Origin: Borborobacter arsenicus
GTDB lineage: Bacteria; Pseudomonadota; Alphaproteobacteria; Rhizobiales; Rhizobiaceae
Reading direction: 5' to 3'
Assembly (NCBI RefSeq): GCF_003934165.1
Contig: NZ_ML133514.1
Location: 281-51,123, forward strand
Length of the DNA: 50,843 nucleotides
A program made the translations under genes and the position numbers. Each line of letters starts with the position of its first letter. Positions within the stretch are counted from its first letter, which is position 1. The notes under the pieces are model-generated. The model was not told the DNA's origin and did no database searches. It was given only the letters and a program-made list of their open reading frames with translations. Of this stretch, positions 49,210 to 50,843 are shown piece by piece.

Positions 49210-50333
49210 TGCGACCAGGCAGATGCGCCGCAATCATCGTCTGTTTGGTTTTCACCCTCGCATCGACTTTCGATGCCGGTGCGCAGACTGCGGACGAGTT
49301 ATACAGCTCCGGCGTCAAGGCGCGACAGGAGCAGCGTTTCGACGAGGCTGTCACGCTGCTGAAACGCGCACTCGCGCTCCGGCCGGACAATGCGGATACG
49401 CTGGTGCAGATTGGCTTTTCCGAACTTGGGCGTAACGATCTCGCTGCCGCGCGCCATGCCTTTTCCAAGGTGCTGGCTCTTGCGCCGAATTATGCGGATG
49501 CGAAATTCGGAATGGCGATGATCGAATTTCGGTCCGGGAAGCTGGATGCCGCGCAGGCGCTGGCCGAACCGCTGGTGCGTGAACATCCAGGTAACAGCGA
49601 CTTTGGCGGCCTCCTTGCCAGCATCCGCAAGGGGCAGCGCAGGTGGCGGCTCGATCTGGGAAGCGAGATAAGCGATCTCTCGGGCGGTCGCAGCGCATGG
49701 ACCGACAGTTCAGCCAGCCTTTCCTATCGGGTCACGCCGGATACGACCGTGGGGGTTCGCTCGCGTGTAGCAAGCCGTTATGGTCAAACCGACCTTCAGA
49801 TCGAAGGCCGTATTGATCAGGCCTTTTCGCCTTTGCTTTCCGGCTACGGACTCGTTGCCGCAACCCCGCAAGCTGCTTTCCTCGCACGGTTTTCGATCGG
49901 CGCGGGCGCGTCCTGGCGGGCGCTTCCTCGTGCGGACGCCTACGGTCCCGTCTTCCTCAACCTTGATGCCCGATACGATCGGTTTGCAGGCCCCGACGTT
50001 GCTACGATCATGCCTTGGGTGCAAGCCTACATGTTTGAGGAAAGACTGGGCATCTCTGCCCGGTGGGTTCATGCGCAGGACGATGAGGGAACCCGTGCGG
50101 ATGGCTACGTCCTGCGCGCCGATTTCGTGGTGACGCCTCGATTGAATGTCTTTGGCGGTTACGCAGACGCTCCGGAAATCTCGGATGGCACACTGGTGCC
50201 GACCCGCTCGGTTTTTGCAGGAGCTTCCTATGATATTTCCGACACTCTGACCCTGCACGGCAGCTTTGCCCATGAGCAGCGTCCTACGTTCGATCGGGAT
50301 ACGTTCGGTTTCAGCCTGACTGCGCGGTTCTGA
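49209..50333 (+). CDS. TPR protein with YaiO-type outer-membrane beta-barrel
   Basis: 374 residues. Signal peptide with cleavage near AGAQ (about residue 25). Residues about 30-135 contain three TPR-like units (ALALRPDNADTLVQIGFSEL, VLALAPNYADAKFGMAMIEF, LVREHPGNSDFGGLLASIRK). From about 140 to the end it is Tyr/Arg/Ser-rich with alternating strands and a terminal Phe (FSLTARF), as in YaiO-family barrels. Such proteins assist surface-polysaccharide export in other bacteria, which fits the HEAT-like/glycan gene neighbourhood usually seen with them; no polymer-synthesis gene is in this window. Confidence 0.82.
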   Translation: MRPGRCAAIIVCLVFTLASTFDAGAQTADELYSSGVKARQEQRFDEAVTLLKRALALRPDNADTLVQIGFSELGRNDLAAARHAFSKVLALAPNYADAKFGMAMIEFRSGKLDAAQALAEPLVREHPGNSDFGGLLASIRKGQRRWRLDLGSEISDLSGGRSAWTDSSASLSYRVTPDTTVGVRSRVASRYGQTDLQIEGRIDQAFSPLLSGYGLVAATPQAAFLARFSIGAGASWRALPRADAYGPVFLNLDARYDRFAGPDVATIMPWVQAYMFEERLGISARWVHAQDDEGTRADGYVLRADFVVTPRLNVFGGYADAPEISDGTLVPTRSVFAGASYDISDTLTLHGSFAHEQRPTFDRDTFGFSLTARF

Positions 50334-50335
50334 CC

Positions 50336-50767
50336 ATGCTGTGGCTGATCTGGTCCATGTCCCTCCTCCTCAGCGCCGTCTCGCTTGCGGTCATGTTGTT
50401 TCTGATCTTGCGCCGCGTCTTGCGACAGCGGCGTTCGCGCGTCGACACCGAAGCACGCCGGTCCGTTTTGAAGGCGCTTATCGCTTTCTCCCAGCACCGG
50501 AACCGGGAGGATTTGCGGCCGATATTGTTGTCGGTGCCTGTCCACGTTGCACTCGAGGCCAGCTTTGAGTTCCTCTCGCTGTTGCGCGGCGAGGAATTCA
50601 AAGAAGTTGTAGCCACGCTCCTGGAATGCGGCCTTCACAATCACGCAGGCGCCCAGCTCGAAAGAGGCAACGAAGCTGAACGCATCCACGCCGCTGAAAT
50701 GCTTGCAGCCTTCGGATCGGCCATGGTGTCAATGACCATGGAATCGGGACCCCGTATTTTCGCGTAA
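50336..50767 (+). pseudogene. Membrane-anchored HEAT-repeat-like protein, truncated at the right edge
   Basis: 143 codons before a stop. An N-terminal membrane segment (WLIWSMSLLLSAVSLAVML) is followed by a basic linker and helical pairs (ALIAFSQHRNREDLRPILL; GNEAERIHAAEMLAAFGS) that resemble HEAT/ARM repeats. After AAFGS the sequence changes to a short tail ending at 50767, where IS-like terminal sequence starts. The gene follows the YaiO-type gene by two bases and would originally have continued with more repeats. Truncation by insertion is the simplest reading. Confidence 0.7.
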
Positions 50768-50843
50768 AAGGGACCCCCTGCTTGGGTTGATGAAGGGCAC
50801 GGCGGTGAGCGCCCGATCAGGCGAAGCTGGTCGGGGTTGCACA
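50727..50843. mobile_element. Probable end of an IS21-family insertion sequence
   Basis: The sequence starts TGTCAATGACC, as IS21-type ends begin with TG, and then has two copies of GGGACCCC at 50746-50753 and 50770-50777, 24 bases apart; such multiple terminal repeats are characteristic of the family. It interrupts the preceding gene. The transposase genes and the other end lie outside the window, so identity and orientation remain inferred. Confidence 0.5.

Noticed and set aside
1-50843. CRISPR array, prophage or anti-phage defence island
   Set aside because: No regularly spaced repeats, integrase, phage structural genes or known defence domains beyond the VapC toxin-antitoxin pair were seen.

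Overview
The window is about 62% GC with dense, tightly coupled catabolic operons, several binding-protein-dependent importers and FCD/IclR-type regulators. Gene content and protein style point to an alphaproteobacterium of the Hyphomicrobiales (rhizobial, Mesorhizobium/Aminobacter-like). This placement rests on gene style only; no rRNA or other phylogenetic marker is present.

Layout. (1) 1-248: start of a lipoprotein sorbosone-dehydrogenase-like gene leaving the window on the left, then about 600 bases without a convincing gene. (2) 858-12950, minus strand: an 11-gene operon with a complete branched-chain-type ABC importer (livF, livK-like, livH, livM, livG) interleaved with a C45 amidohydrolase/acyltransferase, a PuuE-like deacetylase, hydantoinase/oxoprolinase subunits A and B, an M20 amidohydrolase and a cupin. 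A divergent IclR regulator (13136-13951) and a second M20 enzyme (14056-15213) follow. It reads as import and stepwise hydrolysis of an amide or cyclic ureide/imide compound. (3) 15291-18380, plus strand: a GNAT enzyme, a decapitated oligopeptide-ABC ATPase, a RidA protein, a doubly frameshifted 2-dehydro-3-deoxygalactonokinase and an intact KDPGal aldolase, i.e. an eroding catabolic segment. (4) 18479-27127: an unusual XRE regulator divergent from an amine-oxidase-type flavoprotein, a PotABCD-type polyamine importer, an AldA-type aldehyde dehydrogenase and a cupin. (5) 27446-43700: a divergent gene set around a GntR/FCD regulator. On the minus strand are the regulator, a quinone oxidoreductase, a cytosolic BisC/DMSO-reductase-family molybdoenzyme, RidA and a D-2-hydroxyacid dehydrogenase. 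On the plus strand are a cystathionine beta-lyase-type enzyme, a TAXI-TRAP importer, an Asp/Glu-racemase-family protein, a three-subunit Hcn/opine-oxidase-like dehydrogenase, an AhpD-like protein and an AceE-like 2-oxoacid dehydrogenase E1. (6) 43715-44829: an ankyrin-repeat pseudogene and a Phd/VapC toxin-antitoxin pair. (7) 45050-50843: a hybrid histidine kinase, two single-domain response regulators, a barrel-like enzyme broken by an in-frame amber codon, a TPR/YaiO-type outer-membrane protein, and a membrane-anchored protein truncated by what looks like an IS21-family end at the right edge.

How the parts may work together. Segment 5 is the most interesting. A sulfoxide-reductase-family enzyme, a C-S beta-lyase, an enamine/imine hydrolase, an amino-acid racemase-family protein, an amino-acid dehydrogenase complex and a pyruvate/2-oxobutyrate-type E1 sit together with their own importer and regulator. 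I infer a pathway for S-substituted cysteine or methionine sulfoxides (or their D-forms). The individual family calls are firm; the pathway is inference. Segment 2 is a second candidate for an undescribed pathway. No phage, CRISPR or tRNA/rRNA genes were recognised.
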